Shown: positions 26,417-36,514, counted from the stretch's first letter. The stretch: DNA of 64,000 nt from Rikenellaceae bacterium (GCA_015060045.1 SUZH01000003.1:1-64000), one strand, 5' to 3'. Notes: generated by a model from the sequence alone, not told the origin. A program made the numbers and translations.

Positions 26417-29273
26417 AGCGTTTGCAAATCAGTTTGAAGTCGCAATAGGTGCAGGCCTTTTCATCGTCGCATTGGCGGAAGGGCACTGCAGGATCGAACA
26501 GCTCGCCCAACGTCTCCCGCAACAAAGCCTCAAACGGCTCGGCATAGGCGCTGAATGGCAAGCCTTGCTGTTTCAGTTCCCTATCCATGAGCAGCGGCGA
26601 GAAATCCTCCCGATGCATGTGACGCACGTAGTAGAGGGCCGGCACAACATCGCATCGATGGGTATGGTGTAGGATCATCGCATAGAGCAACGTCTGCAGG
26701 ATATTGGGCTGACGCTCACGCGACTCGCCATGGAATAGAGCCTCCAATCCGGCAAAGTCGAGGTGTGGCGTATTCGTCTTGTAATCCACCACGCGCAAAG
26801 TGCCGTCATCGAGGCGATCAAGACGATCGACAATACCGGAGAGTTTCAGTTGATAGCTCTTACCGGCCGACGTAAAGGGAAATCGCATCGCCACGTCCTG
26901 CTCACGCCCCAAGACCGTAAAGTCGTCATGCGCCGCATCATAGGCCATCACCCCCCGCTTCAGGAAACGAATCACAATATCATGCACCAGCAGCAGATTA
27001 CCGGCATAGTGTTCAGGCGATACCTCCTCGCGGTTGAAATACTCCTTGGCAATGGCCTGTTCGACGGCACGTTCCACCTCCCCCGTGCGTAGCATCGCCT
27101 TGATGGTCGCTTGCGGATGCGCCTCCTTTTCGATGCGGGCATAGAGAGTCTGCACGGCCGCATGGAAAATGGTACCAAACATCGGTGCATCAATCTCCTC
27201 ACTCACCGCATCATCGTCGCTCTTCAGTCGTGCCACCGAATGGAAATAGAAGCGCAACGGACAAGCCACATAGCGGTAGAGCGCCGTGGGTGAGAGCGAG
27301 GCCTTCGACTCCTCGTCCACAAAGCGCAGCAGGGCACGCATCACCTGTTCGTCCTTCTGTACCTCGATCGGCTCGACGGGCAACAGATTGACATCCACGC
27401 CCACCTCGATCGGTCGCACTTCATGGGGACTTTCGTAGTCGAGTTGACGAATATAGCGGCTCGGCTCGCCGGTCGATTTTTCATCGGCATGCGACGAGTA
27501 GATCATCGTCACGCGCTCGGCCCGTTGGATCAGGCGATAGAAATAGTAGGCGTAGACGCCCTCGTGATGCTCGGGCGTAGGCAACTCAAAGGCGGCACGC
27601 AGGTTATAGGGAATAAACGAGGCCTGCGCAAGGTGGTTGCCCGGGAAGTTATCGTCGGTCATCGAAAGGATCACCACCTGCTTAAAATCGAGGTTTCGAG
27701 TCTCCAAAATACCCATCACCTGCACGCCCTCCAGCGGTTCACCCTTAAATGGGATACGCAGCGTCTGGAGGTGGCGACGCAGCAGCGAACAATAGACCTC
27801 GGGCTTCAGCTCCAAGTTGCACTGATCGAGCGAATTGCGCAATTTATGAATCTCGGTGGCCGTCACCGACAAGAACTCGATATGGCGGTCGGAATCGGCC
27901 CCTTCGTAGGGTTCGGCGGCAATCGCTTCGAGCAACTCCAACATCCAATCCGACATCTCCTGCCACGTGGGGGTAGCACGGAACAGTTTTTCGAGTAACG
28001 GATGGCGCTTCAGGCGCGAGGCGGGAATACGAATCAGGTGATTCTCGATAAACTCCTCCTGCATACGGGCCGGCAGATCTCCCTCGACGGGGGAGATATA
28101 GGGGTGACTCAAGAGGCCCATCACATCAGCATGGTAGAAGCTCCACCCCTCCTGCTCATGGCGGGCATGGTGTTGCAGTTCGATAAGGCGCTCAATAAAG
28201 GTGTAGGCCAGCGTCTGACGCAACGGATAACCCATCGTTACGTTGACCTTACCCAACTCCGCAGGGAGGGCATAGAGGAGCGGCATCAACAGGTTTTCGT
28301 CCGTCAGCACGACGGCCGTCTCCTTGTCGAGCGGATGCTCCTTCGCCCACTCGGCCAGTACGCGAGCTGCATATTTACACTGTACGGCATTCGAAACGGC
28401 AGCCACCGACTGCACCGTTTTCGGGCGCATGAAGCACTCCTCCGAGAGGCGTTTTACGGGCGGGAAGTCAGCCAAATTACGGCGGATAAACATGCCGGCC
28501 TCCTGCTCCGAACGGTCGAGGTAATAGCGGTCAAAATCCCAATAAAAATCGACTTTGGCAGCCGTTTGCAGGTGCTTAAGCAAGGCACGTTCGCAGGTCG
28601 AGAGGGCATTGAATCCGGCCACCACAAAGTGTTGGTTTTCGGCGATTTGATAGCCGCCCGACTCGATGCGTTCGATGGCCGATCGTTGCACCATACCGCC
28701 ATAGGCCAACCCCAGCGACTGCAGTCGCTCACGGTAACGGAGATAGATGCGGTAGAGTGTGCGCCAAATCTCCAGGAAGCGACGTTTCTCCTTCGAGAGG
28801 TCGGCTTCAGGACCCAGCGAGGACCAGAAGCGGGTAATGATCTCCTGTTGACGGGGTGTGAGGTATGAGAGGTCGGCTTCGATCTCCTTCAGATCCTCGA
28901 TGTTACGGAAGAGCTGCTCGGCATCGATCCGGTATTTATCGATCATGTCGAAATCGGCGATGAGCATCTCGCCCCAGAAGTAGAACTTATCAAACGGCTC
29001 GTTGTGAAACTCGGAATAGACCTTATAGAGTTCGGTCACCAGGCGTAGCTTATCGCCCGTATGGAGGCCGGCGATCTCGCTCATCAGCTCCTCGATCGAG
29101 GTATAGTGCGGCTGCCACAGCGGACGGCTGACCAGACGGCTCAAGGCATCGACAAAGAAGATGCGGGCACGGCGCGAGGGAAAGAGTATCCGACACGACG
29201 AGATGGCATCGCCATAGCGCGTGTAGAGGTCTTGGGCGACCTCCTCCAAAAAGGTTTTCGTCGGTTGATGCAT
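26415..29273 (-). CDS. AddB-like exonuclease, PD-(D/E)XK family
   Basis: A 952-residue protein matching the AddB partner of AddAB double-strand break repair complexes. The N-terminal two thirds look like a degenerate helicase fold (SSCRILFPSRRARIFF near residue 25). The C-terminal RecB-type nuclease carries VVDYKTN with its catalytic Asp and Lys. Four cysteines, in YRYVACPLRF and in the final CTYCDFKLIC, match the Fe-S staple of AddB nucleases. It is divergent from the AddA-like gene, with an AT-rich palindrome between them. Confidence 0.9.
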   Translation of the reverse strand: MHQPTKTFLEEVAQDLYTRYGDAISSCRILFPSRRARIFFVDALSRLVSRPLWQPHYTSIEELMSEIAGLHTGDKLRLVTELYKVYSEFHNEPFDKFYFWGEMLIADFDMIDKYRIDAEQLFRNIEDLKEIEADLSYLTPRQQEIITRFWSSLGPEADLSKEKRRFLEIWRTLYRIYLRYRERLQSLGLAYGGMVQRSAIERIESGGYQIAENQHFVVAGFNALSTCERALLKHLQTAAKVDFYWDFDRYYLDRSEQEAGMFIRRNLADFPPVKRLSEECFMRPKTVQSVAAVSNAVQCKYAARVLAEWAKEHPLDKETAVVLTDENLLMPLLYALPAELGKVNVTMGYPLRQTLAYTFIERLIELQHHARHEQEGWSFYHADVMGLLSHPYISPVEGDLPARMQEEFIENHLIRIPASRLKRHPLLEKLFRATPTWQEMSDWMLELLEAIAAEPYEGADSDRHIEFLSVTATEIHKLRNSLDQCNLELKPEVYCSLLRRHLQTLRIPFKGEPLEGVQVMGILETRNLDFKQVVILSMTDDNFPGNHLAQASFIPYNLRAAFELPTPEHHEGVYAYYFYRLIQRAERVTMIYSSHADEKSTGEPSRYIRQLDYESPHEVRPIEVGVDVNLLPVEPIEVQKDEQVMRALLRFVDEESKASLSPTALYRYVACPLRFYFHSVARLKSDDDAVSEEIDAPMFGTIFHAAVQTLYARIEKEAHPQATIKAMLRTGEVERAVEQAIAKEYFNREEVSPEHYAGNLLLVHDIVIRFLKRGVMAYDAAHDDFTVLGREQDVAMRFPFTSAGKSYQLKLSGIVDRLDRLDDGTLRVVDYKTNTPHLDFAGLEALFHGESRERQPNILQTLLYAMILHHTHRCDVVPALYYVRHMHREDFSPLLMDRELKQQGLPFSAYAEPFEALLRETLGELFDPAVPFRQCDDEKACTYCDFKLICKR

Positions 29274-29343
29274 GGCCGTCGGGAGTTCGTTATCGGTCGC
29301 TAAATTACAAAATTTCAGTCAAAAAAGCATGACTATCGAAATT

Positions 29344-29363
29344 AATTTGTAATTTTACAAATT
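29344..29363. promoter_or_regulatory. 20-bp palindrome between the divergent AddB- and AddA-like genes
   Basis: AATTTGTAA and TTACAAATT are exact complements separated by TT. It lies in the 111-base gap, 21 bases before the AddA-like start. It includes near-matches to the -7 box on both strands, so it may be an operator or a shared promoter. Confidence 0.45.
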
Positions 29364-29384
29364 AAAAATCCAAATTCTCTGATC

Positions 29385-32300
29385 GTGCGAGCTAAGATTC
29401 TCAATGCAAGTGCCGGGTCGGGCAAGACCTATCAGCTGGCGTACAACTACGTCCGCGATCTGATCGCGCAGCCCTCGATCTACCGCCACATCCTGGCCGT
29501 CACCTTCACGAACAAGGCGACCGAGGAGATGAAGAGCCGCATCCTGAAGGAGATCCATCGCCTGGCCGCCGACTACAAAAGTTCGTATCGCGCACTCCTG
29601 GTCAAGGAGTTGGGACTCACGCACGAGGAGATTCGTAAACGCGCCATCGAGGCTCGGGCAAAGATTCTGCACGACTATTCGCGCTTCACGGTGCTAACGA
29701 TCGACACCTTCTTTCAGCGCATCCTGCGAGCCTTTATCAAGGAGCTGGGCATCGACCTGAACTACAACATCGAGTTGGAGACTTCGTCGCTCCTGGCACA
29801 AAGTGCCGATTCGCTCATTGAGGAGATCACGACCAACCGTGAGCTGCTGCATTGGCTTTCGCGCTTTGTCGAGGAGCGTCTGGAGGCGGGCAAGGGGTGG
29901 AACGTCCGAGACGGCATTCTGGAGTTGGGCGGGGAGCTCTTCAAGGAGGGGACGAAGCAGATGCTGCTGACGAAACATTCGCGCCAGGAGCTGGCCGAGG
30001 TGGTGGAGCGTGCCACACGCCACAGCGAGGCAACCAAAGCCCAAGTGGTCGAGGCAGCCCACAAAATCATGCAACAGATTCATCAGGCGGGAGCCACGGT
30101 CGAGGACTTCCCCTACAAATACAGCGGCTTTGCCAACTGGCCCGCCGCGATTGACCGCGATGGAGCGCCCATCCCCTACGGCAAGCGCGTCGAGACGGCC
30201 TGCGAGGAGGAGAAGGCATGGGGCAAGGCCGGAACGATATCGGCCACCTTGCGTCCTACGCTGCAACCCCTGCTGCAGGAGATGCGCGCACTCTACGACC
30301 GCAACCTGCATCGCTGGCATACGACCGATATGTTGCGCGAAACCTACCGCAGTTTTGCCCTTTTGGGCGATCTGCACGAAAAGGTGCAACAACTCTGCGA
30401 CGAACAGCAATTGATGCTCCTCTCGGAGACGAAACACCTCCTGGCGGAGTTCATCACCGAGACCGACGCACCTTTTATTTATGAGAAGGTGGGTAACCGG
30501 TTCGAGCGATTCATGATCGACGAATTTCAGGACACTTCGGAACGGGAGTGGCAGAATTTCCTGCCCCTCTTGCGCAACGCCATGGCGCAGAACGATCGGC
30601 AATCGGTCTTGCTGGTGGGCGACATCAAGCAATCGATCTACCGCTGGCGAGGTGGCGATTGGAAGATTCTGCATGAGGGGGCTGAGGAGGCGCTGGGCAA
30701 AGCCAATACACAGACCCGGCACTTAGAGGAAAACTTCCGCAGTCTGGAGCAGATCGTACGCTTCAACAACCAACTTATCGGCGAGGTGGTTCGCATCGAC
30801 AACGAGCAGCTGAATCGCATGCTGCAAGAGGCGGTCGAGGCGGGGAAATTGCAAGCCGAGGTAGCCGCGGAGCTACGCGATACGTTGCAGCACGCTTACC
30901 AAAATGCGGCTCAACATCCGCGTCGCCAAAATAGTCACAAAGGTTACGTCTCGGTCGAGACCTACCAAGAGGAGCCCCCCATCATCGAACGCATCTGCAC
31001 GTTGCTCGATATGGGCTACCGGCCTTCGGACATCCTGATTCTGGTCCGTAGCGCCAAAGATGGTGCCCGCGTAGCCACTGAGTTACTGGACTTCAAACGC
31101 ACGAACCAAGAGCCGCGCTATCGCTTCGATGTGATGACACAGGAGGCGCTGATCATCGGATCGGCACCCATCTGCGGCTTCCTGACAGCCGTTATGCGCC
31201 TGGCACTGAACCCCGAGGAGTCGCTCTATCGCGCCCTCTACAACCAATATCTTGCGCTCCCCTTCGATCGTGCTTTTTCGGATGAGGAACGTTCTTTCCT
31301 TCGCGAACTGCGTATGCTATCGCCGATGGAGGCTTTCGAGCGTATCGTCTTGCGCTATCACCTGCAGGAGCGCACCGATGAAGTGGCCTACCTGCAAGCC
31401 CTGCACGAGCAGGTGATCGCCTTCTGCAACAACCGCATTGCCGACCTGCCGCTCTTCCTCACGTGGTGGAGCGAGAAGGGTGCCAACGAATCGCTCTCGG
31501 TCGAGGAGAGTCAATCGACGATCGAAATTCTCACCATCCACAAAGCCAAAGGATTGGAGAAACGAGTGGTGATCATCCCTTACTGCAACTGGTCGATCAG
31601 CCCCCTGGGACATGGCGGCATTGTCTGGGCAGAGGCATCGCAGGGAGAGGCAGCCGAGCTGGGGCACGTTCCGCTCCACCTCCGAAAATCGATGGAGCAT
31701 TCGGCCTTTGCCGACAGCTACTACCGCGAGTGGGTCTACAGCCACATCGATAACATCAACCTGCTCTACGTGGCTCTGACACGTGCGGCCGAGTCGCTGC
31801 ATATTTTCGTACCCGAGAAGGGCGATACGAGCATCGGAACGTTGCTGCGTGCAGCGCTGGGTGAGCAACTATGCGAGGGACGCTTCACCACTGGTGAGCT
31901 GGAGGGTCCTGCTCTGGCCGACGAGGCACAGGAGGAGCTGCCGACTGAGCAGGCACGCCAAGCCGAGCCGAGCCACAAGGCAACTCATATCTTGCAGAAC
32001 GATTACCCCACCTCGGAGACCGAAATGTTGTTGAGCCTACCGACAGAGCGCTACTTCGACGATCGCACGCAGGAACTTTCGCCCCGCAATTTCGGTATTC
32101 TGATGCATAAGGCCTTCGAAGAGGCCGAGGATCGTGCCTCAATCGAGCAACTCATCGCCCACATGGAGCAAGATGCCCTGCTCTCGCAGGAGGACGCCAC
32201 CGAGCTACGCGGCATGGTGGAAGAGGCATTGCAGAATCCCATCGTGAGCGGTTGGTTCGACGGCTCGTGGGAGGAGATTCGCAACGAAGAGGTGATTCTC

Positions 32301-32513
32301 ACGTCCGGCACAAAGATGCTCCACCGTCCCGACCGTGTGATGATTCGCGGATCGCAAGCCGTTGTCGTGGACTACAAATTTGGCGAAAAGGATGCCGATC
32401 GCTACCGTAGCCAGCTACGACGCTATGAGCGCCTGCTACGCGAGATGGGATACTCGGAGGTAAGCGGTTACCTCTGGTACGTAAAACAAGGTAAAATCGA
32501 ACAAGTCGTATAA
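29385..32513 (+). CDS. AddA-like UvrD/Rep-family helicase-nuclease
   Basis: A 1042-residue SF1A helicase. Walker A is NASAGSGKTYQ at residues 7-17, followed by AVTFTNKATEEMK, the Walker B FMIDEFQDTS, QSIYRWRGGDW, LTIHKAKGLE-like EILTIHKAKGLE and YVALTRAAE. A PD-(D/E)XK nuclease domain near the C-terminus has VVVDYKFGE. This is the AddA layout; with the divergent AddB-like gene it should resect broken DNA for RecA. The start is a GTG. It has the three genes of the exporter cassette immediately downstream. Confidence 0.92.
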   Translation: MRAKILNASAGSGKTYQLAYNYVRDLIAQPSIYRHILAVTFTNKATEEMKSRILKEIHRLAADYKSSYRALLVKELGLTHEEIRKRAIEARAKILHDYSRFTVLTIDTFFQRILRAFIKELGIDLNYNIELETSSLLAQSADSLIEEITTNRELLHWLSRFVEERLEAGKGWNVRDGILELGGELFKEGTKQMLLTKHSRQELAEVVERATRHSEATKAQVVEAAHKIMQQIHQAGATVEDFPYKYSGFANWPAAIDRDGAPIPYGKRVETACEEEKAWGKAGTISATLRPTLQPLLQEMRALYDRNLHRWHTTDMLRETYRSFALLGDLHEKVQQLCDEQQLMLLSETKHLLAEFITETDAPFIYEKVGNRFERFMIDEFQDTSEREWQNFLPLLRNAMAQNDRQSVLLVGDIKQSIYRWRGGDWKILHEGAEEALGKANTQTRHLEENFRSLEQIVRFNNQLIGEVVRIDNEQLNRMLQEAVEAGKLQAEVAAELRDTLQHAYQNAAQHPRRQNSHKGYVSVETYQEEPPIIERICTLLDMGYRPSDILILVRSAKDGARVATELLDFKRTNQEPRYRFDVMTQEALIIGSAPICGFLTAVMRLALNPEESLYRALYNQYLALPFDRAFSDEERSFLRELRMLSPMEAFERIVLRYHLQERTDEVAYLQALHEQVIAFCNNRIADLPLFLTWWSEKGANESLSVEESQSTIEILTIHKAKGLEKRVVIIPYCNWSISPLGHGGIVWAEASQGEAAELGHVPLHLRKSMEHSAFADSYYREWVYSHIDNINLLYVALTRAAESLHIFVPEKGDTSIGTLLRAALGEQLCEGRFTTGELEGPALADEAQEELPTEQARQAEPSHKATHILQNDYPTSETEMLLSLPTERYFDDRTQELSPRNFGILMHKAFEEAEDRASIEQLIAHMEQDALLSQEDATELRGMVEEALQNPIVSGWFDGSWEEIRNEEVILTSGTKMLHRPDRVMIRGSQAVVVDYKFGEKDADRYRSQLRRYERLLREMGYSEVSGYLWYVKQGKIEQVV

Positions 32514-32516
32514 AGC

Positions 32517-34235
32517 ATGAAAGAGCTTCTCAAACTCATTCCACCCAAGTTCCGTCGTCGCGGCATCGGTGTAGCCTGTTCGCTCTTCGTAAAGGCGGGG
32601 CTGAATCTCATCGGATTGGCGATGCTGCTGCCCGTATTGGCCTTGGCGCTCGACCCCGCATCGCTCTCGGGCGATGGGTGGATGGCGGCCTGTTACCGCA
32701 TGAGCGGTTGTCACTCAGCCGAGCAGTTTGCCTGGCTGACGGCAGGCATGATTGTAGGGATTGTAGCCGTAAAGTGCCTCATGACGTTCCTCCTTTCGCG
32801 CATCGAACGACGTTACATTTACGATCTCTATACGGCTCTTTCGCGCCGTCTCTACGCCATCTATCACCAACGCGGCCTACCCTTTATCAAGCGGCAAAAT
32901 TCGGCCGTTTTGGCTCGCAACGTCAACGTAGTCTGCCTCTCATTCACAGCGGGTGTGCTGAAACCGGCCGCCACGATCCTCTCCGAGGTCTTACTGTTGA
33001 TCTTGATTTTCGGAGCGTTGGCACTCGTTGCGCCGTGGGCTTCGCTCCTCACAGCGTTTATCTTCCTCCCATCAATGTGGGGATACTATCGTTGTGTCCG
33101 TCAGCGCATTAACCGCTATGGCGAGGAGGAGAATCGGGCGCAGCGCGAGAAGTCTCGGGTGGTAGCCGAGACGTTCCGAGGCTTTACGGACGTGGAGCTC
33201 AACAACGCCTTCCCGATGATGCTGCGCCGCTTCGATGAAGCGATGCACGAGGTAGTGCGTACCCGCTCGAGGGAGGCCGATATCGCCCTCTTACCGCAGA
33301 TGGTCACCGAACTTGGATTGGCAATCGGCATCGCCCTTTTGGCTGCCTTGTCGCTTACGCTCGGAATGGGCGATGGTGCTTCGCAACTGATTTTCGGCAT
33401 CTTTGCCGTGGCAGCCATTCGACTGATGCCGTCGGTAAGAAATATTCTCTCGAGTTGGACAACGATTCGCTATAATCGCTACACGATCGGCATTCTGAAG
33501 GAGGCTCCGACCGAGGAGCTGCAAGCACAACCGAGCGAGGAGATCGACCCGCTGCCCTTCGCCCATGCGATTACGGTGAGCGACCTCCGTTTCCGTTTCT
33601 GGGACGGCGAGGAGGAGCTTTTCGACGGACTGAATCTCACGATCCGCAAGGGCGAGCACATTGGCTTCAGAGGCGTTTCGGGTGTCGGCAAAACAACCCT
33701 TTTCAACCTGCTGCTGGGTTTCTACACCCCCACCGAGGGCGAGATCCGCATCGACGGGGAGCTACTCAACGATTCAACTCGCAAGCGTTGGCAGCAGCGT
33801 GTGGGTTACGTGTCGCAAAGCCTCTTCCTTACGGACGGCACCTTTGCCGAGAATGTGGCCCTCGGAACGCCAAGCCCCGAAATCGACCGCGAGCGGGTGA
33901 TGCAGGTACTCGAAATGGCTCAATTAGGCGACTTTGTGCGCGGGCTGAAGCAGGGAGTTGATACGCGCATCGGCGAGTGCGGCTGCCGTCTCTCGGGCGG
34001 TCAACGCCAACGCATCGGCATCGCACGTGCCCTCTACCGCAAGGCTGATGTACTCTTCTTCGACGAGGCGACTTCGTCACTCGACGCGGCTACCGAGCAG
34101 GAGATCAACCACTCGATTGCGCGTCTGGCAACGGAAGATAAGTCACTTACGCTCTTGGTGATTGCCCACCGCGAAACCTCGCTCGAAGGGTGCGACCGCA
34201 TCATTACACTTGATCCTCCGACCCACCATGGATAA
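32517..34235 (+). CDS. ABC exporter, fused permease and ATPase
   Basis: A 572-residue half-transporter. About six membrane helices occupy residues 10-320 and the nucleotide-binding domain 350-572: Walker A GVSGVGKT (386-393), Q-loop YVSQS, signature LSGGQ (492-496), Walker B LFFDEA (513-518), H-loop His551. There is no N-terminal C39 peptidase domain. It starts 3 bases after the AddA-like stop codon, but the next two genes suggest that its partner functions are the HPr-kinase-like protein and the S24/S26 peptidase. Cargo could be a peptide or lipid. Confidence 0.92.
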   Translation: MKELLKLIPPKFRRRGIGVACSLFVKAGLNLIGLAMLLPVLALALDPASLSGDGWMAACYRMSGCHSAEQFAWLTAGMIVGIVAVKCLMTFLLSRIERRYIYDLYTALSRRLYAIYHQRGLPFIKRQNSAVLARNVNVVCLSFTAGVLKPAATILSEVLLLILIFGALALVAPWASLLTAFIFLPSMWGYYRCVRQRINRYGEEENRAQREKSRVVAETFRGFTDVELNNAFPMMLRRFDEAMHEVVRTRSREADIALLPQMVTELGLAIGIALLAALSLTLGMGDGASQLIFGIFAVAAIRLMPSVRNILSSWTTIRYNRYTIGILKEAPTEELQAQPSEEIDPLPFAHAITVSDLRFRFWDGEEELFDGLNLTIRKGEHIGFRGVSGVGKTTLFNLLLGFYTPTEGEIRIDGELLNDSTRKRWQQRVGYVSQSLFLTDGTFAENVALGTPSPEIDRERVMQVLEMAQLGDFVRGLKQGVDTRIGECGCRLSGGQRQRIGIARALYRKADVLFFDEATSSLDAATEQEINHSIARLATEDKSLTLLVIAHRETSLEGCDRIITLDPPTHHG

Positions 34236-35100
34236 CACCTACTCCATCGCTTCGCTTTATTGGCGACTGCAAGCTCCACACTTTCATTTTGCGGGGCTTA
34301 GGCCCTTTGCCGTGGAGTCCACCGCGACCGAACCACGGCACGAAGTGGCCTACGACCCTGCACTCACGACTCCGCAGCAGCTCAGCGAGGCGATTGACAC
34401 ATTCGATTTTCCTGATGCTGAGGCCATTTGCAGGCTCTATCGCACGGAGGAGGGTTTTCTTTTTAAGATGACAACCGCATCAGACGTAGAGGTGCTGTTT
34501 CGGATTCCCGATCGGGGGATCATCACGACCAACTATGCTCCCGGGCAGGACCCTTCGCTCTTTCGTTTCGGGTTTTGGATGGCCTTCAACCTGCGTGCTT
34601 CGTCCGAAGGGGTATTGGCTATCCACTCCTCGACACTCATTCACGGCGGTAAGGCTGTGCTTTGCTTGGGCGAATCGGGAACGGGCAAAAGCACCCACAC
34701 ACGCCTCTGGTGCGAACATATCGCTGCCACGGAGCTACTCAACGACGACTCGCCCTTGCTGCGGCAAGAGGGTGACCGGATTATGGTCTACGGCTCGCCC
34801 TGGAGCGGTAAAACGCCCTGCTACCACACGGAGCACTACCCCATTCGCGCCTTTCTGCGCCTAAAGCAAGCACCCGAAAACAGCATCGGACGGCTCTCGA
34901 CTCTCGCAGCCTACGCAGCACTGCAACCCTCGTTCCCGCCTTCGTTCATGCACGATGAGCAGCTGACCGATCGCCTGCATGGATTGCTTTCCGTACTCCT
35001 AAAAAACACCGAAGTCTATCGCCTGAATTGCCTTCCGAATGCTGAAGCAGCTCTGTTGGCACACGAAACCCTCTACCCCCACGACCATGAAAATCAGTAA
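34228..35100 (+). CDS. HPr-kinase/PEPCK-like P-loop kinase
   Basis: A 290-residue protein related to HPr kinase/phosphorylase C-terminal domains. A conserved His is in LAIHSST (133), the P-loop is GESGTGKST (148-156) and the catalytic acids are in LNDDSP (172-176), followed by GSPWSGK. About 120 N-terminal residues have no recognised motif. Such kinases occur in lasso-peptide and other RiPP loci, where they phosphorylate a peptide. The ATG at 34228 was chosen: it overlaps the exporter gene by 8 bases, while the in-frame upstream ATG would overlap it by 74. Confidence 0.8.
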   Translation: MDNTYSIASLYWRLQAPHFHFAGLRPFAVESTATEPRHEVAYDPALTTPQQLSEAIDTFDFPDAEAICRLYRTEEGFLFKMTTASDVEVLFRIPDRGIITTNYAPGQDPSLFRFGFWMAFNLRASSEGVLAIHSSTLIHGGKAVLCLGESGTGKSTHTRLWCEHIAATELLNDDSPLLRQEGDRIMVYGSPWSGKTPCYHTEHYPIRAFLRLKQAPENSIGRLSTLAAYAALQPSFPPSFMHDEQLTDRLHGLLSVLLKNTEVYRLNCLPNAEAALLAHETLYPHDHENQ

Positions 35101-35533
35101 CGAACTCTTCTTCGAACAGATCGAACAACTCTTGCAGGAGGGTACACCTGCCGAATTTACGCTGCGTGGTGACAGCATGTTGCCCCTGCTCCGCGACGGG
35201 CGTGACTGCGTGGTCGTAGCGCCGCTTGACGAACGCCCCATTCACGTGGGGGATGTACTACTCTTTCGTTTTCGCGGCATCCACCTGCTGCACCGTGTTA
35301 TCGGCAAAGAGGAGGAGGTTTACATCCTGGCTGGCGACGGCAACTACCTCCAACGCGAGGTCTGTCGCACGGAGGACATCGTAGGTCGCCTCGTGGCCGT
35401 GCATCGTCCCTCGGGACGCATTATCGACTGCCAAAGCCGCCGTTGGCGCATCGCATCGCATGCGTGGTGTCTGCTGCCTGCCATCGTGCGACGCATCATA
35501 CTGGCCATTCGACGCCGCATCGTGCGCAGATAA
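35087..35533 (+). CDS. S24/S26-family peptidase (SipW-like)
   Basis: A 148-residue protein with the signal-peptidase/LexA fold. The nucleophile is Ser30 in RGDSMLP; the second conserved block GDVLLFRFRGIHLLHRVIG has His69 where archaeal/ER-type signal peptidases use His instead of Lys, and is followed by LAGDGN. There is no N-terminal membrane helix; instead a hydrophobic, Arg-rich C-terminal tail (127-148) could attach to the membrane. It overlaps the kinase gene by 14 bases. It may cut a peptide leader before or during export. Confidence 0.8.
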   Translation: MKISNELFFEQIEQLLQEGTPAEFTLRGDSMLPLLRDGRDCVVVAPLDERPIHVGDVLLFRFRGIHLLHRVIGKEEEVYILAGDGNYLQREVCRTEDIVGRLVAVHRPSGRIIDCQSRRWRIASHAWCLLPAIVRRIILAIRRRIVRR

Positions 35534-35595
35534 AACAAACCTGATCGGTTGGTGGCAAGCATAACATGCACATACACTTCACGCGTTAAAAACAA

Positions 35596-35628
35596 AAAAC
35601 CGAGGTTCTTGCGAACCTCGGTTTTCTT
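35596..35628. terminator. Terminator between peptidase gene and tsf
   Basis: A 13-bp stem (AAAACCGAGGTTC with its complement) closes on a TTGC loop between convergent transcripts, with A-rich and T-rich flanks on either side. Confidence 0.9.
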
Positions 35629-35645
35629 TATGGAAGTTTCAGAAA

Positions 35646-36476
35646 TTACTCACCCAGCGCGAAACGCTTGTAAGCAACTACCGTAGCCTCCTTATCGGCC
35701 TTGTGGATGAACTCGGCGATCGACTCCTTCTCGCCTACTACGCACTGGTTCAGCAGCGTGTTCTCCTCGAAGAACTTGCGCATCTTACCCTCAGCGATCT
35801 TCTCCAGAATAGCCTCCGGCTTGTTGGCGTTCTTCGGATCCTGCTTCATAGCCTCGATAGCGATCTTGCGCTCATGCTCAACCGTCTCAGCGGGGCAGTC
35901 AGCTACGTCGATCGAGATGGGAGCCATAGCCGTAGCCTGCATAGCAACGGTGTGAGCCACCTCCTCGGGAACCTCCTTGTTGAAGCCAAGCACCGTACCG
36001 AGCTTCTTGTTGAAGTGTACGTATGCGTTGCAGTAGGGAGCCTCGATGCGAGCATAGAATGCCAGCTCGATCTTCTCACCCGTCTGACCCGACTTCTCGG
36101 TTACCATCTCCTCTACGGTGTGACCCTCGGCGTTCTTCACAGCCAGCAGGGCGTCACGATCAGCAGCGTCAGCAGCAACAGCCAACTCAAGCATCTCGTT
36201 TACCGAAGCCGAGTACTCCTCGTTCTGAGCAACGAAGTCGGTCTCGCAAGCCAAGCAGATGATATAGGCCTTCGTGCCTACAACCTTCGTGGCAACAACA
36301 CCCTCCGTAGCGTTGCGATCGGCACGCTTGGCAACAACCAGCTTACCCTTCTCGCGGATGATATCCTGGGCACGGGCGAAATCACCCTCAGCCTCCATCA
36401 GAGCCTTCTTGCAGTCCATCATGCCGGCACCCGTCATCTTACGGAGCTTCATGACATCAGCAGCCTTGATTTCCAT
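35646..36476 (-). CDS. tsf: Translation elongation factor Ts
   Basis: EF-Ts recycles EF-Tu by exchanging GDP for GTP. The 276-residue protein begins with the UBA-like domain and the family motifs LRKMTGAGMMDCKKAL and EGVVATKV, then CETDFVAQNEEY. Length is typical. It is downstream of rpsB by 38 bases on the same strand, the standard bacterial rpsB-tsf order. Confidence 0.98.
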   Translation of the reverse strand: MEIKAADVMKLRKMTGAGMMDCKKALMEAEGDFARAQDIIREKGKLVVAKRADRNATEGVVATKVVGTKAYIICLACETDFVAQNEEYSASVNEMLELAVAADAADRDALLAVKNAEGHTVEEMVTEKSGQTGEKIELAFYARIEAPYCNAYVHFNKKLGTVLGFNKEVPEEVAHTVAMQATAMAPISIDVADCPAETVEHERKIAIEAMKQDPKNANKPEAILEKIAEGKMRKFFEENTLLNQCVVGEKESIAEFIHKADKEATVVAYKRFALGE

Positions 36477-36514
36477 AGTCTTTGTGTGTTTAAGGTTTTG
36501 TGTAAAGTCAATAA

